Shown in pieces: positions 5,797-6,312 of a stretch of 6,312 nt of DNA. Below the pieces are notes generated by a model, which was given only the letters and a program-made list of their open reading frames with translations, did not search any database and was not told where the DNA came from. Each line of letters opens with the position of its first letter. Position 1 is the first letter of the stretch. Source of the stretch: Akkermansia sp. Lineage in GTDB: Bacteria; Verrucomicrobiota; Verrucomicrobiia; Verrucomicrobiales; Akkermansiaceae. Position numbers and translations under genes: made by a program. The stretch is from assembly GCA_020047775.1 (NCBI GenBank), contig JAIFNK010000128.1:726-7037 (forward strand), in the 5' to 3' direction.

Positions 5797-6312
5797 TCAG
5801 CGGTCTTTGACGCGTTCGACATCCGCCCCAAGCATGAGGAGCTTCTCGTCAATGTGCTCGTAGCCGCGGTCGATGTGATAGAGACGGCTGATCTCGGTGG
5901 AGCCCTTGGCGGTTAGGGCGGCGAGCACCAGGGCGGCGGAGGCGCGGAGGTCGGAGGCCATGACCGGGGCGGCGGAGAGTTGGACGACGCCGCGGACGAC
6001 GGCGGTGCCGTTGTCCACCTTGATGTCGGCACCCATGCGCTTGAGCTCGGCGCAGTGCATGAAGCGCTGCGGGAAGATGGTGTCCTTGATCACACTGATG
6101 CCGGGCGTGGTGACTAACAGGGCGGTCATTTGTGCCTGCATGTCGGTGGGATAGCCCGGGTACGGGGCGGTGCTGATTTCCACGCCCTGGGTGGTTCCCT
6201 CGCTGCGATGCACGGTGCAGACGTCGCCGGCGGCGTTGAAATCGACGCGGTGGCCGGATGCCTCGATGGCGGCGGTGATGGCCTTCATGTGCTCGCGGCA
6301 GACGCGACGGAG
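5797..6312 (-). CDS. murA: MurA, UDP-N-acetylglucosamine 1-carboxyvinyltransferase, C-terminal part
   Basis: The last 171 residues of MurA, which transfers enolpyruvate from PEP to UDP-GlcNAc in the first committed step of peptidoglycan synthesis in the cytoplasm. The gene enters from the right edge in frame and ends in TGA at 5797-5799. Fragment residues 54-61 (YPTDMQAQ) carry the general-base Asp equivalent to E. coli D305. FPQRFMHCAELKRMGADI (80-97), DLRASAALVLAAL (121-133, Arg equivalent to R371) and YHIDRGYEHIDEKL (145-158, Arg equivalent to R397) are all nearly identical to other MurA proteins. The end, LGADVERVKD-R, matches the usual C-terminus, so the protein is complete at this end. 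The catalytic Cys (position 115 in E. coli) lies outside the window, so fosfomycin sensitivity cannot be judged. The gene is convergent with the truncated ORF at 5559-5720. Confidence 0.96.
   Translation of the reverse strand, partial: LRRVCREHMKAITAAIEASGHRVDFNAAGDVCTVHRSEGTTQGVEISTAPYPGYPTDMQAQMTALLVTTPGISVIKDTIFPQRFMHCAELKRMGADIKVDNGTAVVRGVVQLSAAPVMASDLRASAALVLAALTAKGSTEISRLYHIDRGYEHIDEKLLMLGADVERVKDR

Noticed and set aside
5721..5810. Continuation of the truncated ORF by readthrough of TGA (recoding)
   Set aside because: The 29 in-frame codons after the stop show no similarity to the spermidine-synthase family and run into the 3' end of murA. No recoding structure is evident.

Overview
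The window looks like chromosomal DNA of a GC-rich Gram-negative bacterium, and I would tentatively place it in Verrucomicrobia (Luteolibacter/Haloferula-like). The reasons are an LptD-type outer-membrane assembly protein together with MurA (so a diderm with peptidoglycan), mostly weak Shine-Dalgarno sequences, and the overall style of the predicted proteins. The taxonomic placement is an impression, since no marker RNA is present.

Layout. Positions 1-660 (minus) hold the N-terminal half of an M16 zinc protease that runs off the left edge. It is divergent, across 47 bp, from a 152-aa single-pass membrane protein (708-1166, plus) whose soluble part vaguely resembles Wzz/PCP-type chain-length regulators. 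That gene meets a nitroreductase (1163-1807, minus) tail to tail, with both stop codons read from one CTAG. The nitroreductase starts 10 nt after the end of a large lptD gene (1818-4280, minus), so the two probably form an operon. Divergent from lptD across 105 bp is a YfcH/TIGR01777-family SDR epimerase (4386-5291, plus).

Positions 5292-5796 are the only non-housekeeping stretch. They hold a 110-nt composite inverted-repeat element (5347-5456) with two nested hairpins, followed by a 53-codon ORF (5559-5720) that looks like the cut-off N-terminus of a spermidine-synthase-family protein. The right edge (5797-6312, minus) is the C-terminal 171 residues of MurA.

Two genes serve the envelope directly: LptD inserts LPS into the outer membrane and MurA commits UDP-GlcNAc to peptidoglycan. 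The others are a protease, a flavin reductase, an SDR and an unassigned membrane-anchored protein. I found no clear new multi-gene system. The points most worth a second look are the cysteine-free LptD, the repeat beside a broken gene, the Wzz-like small protein and the minimal CTAG overlap.
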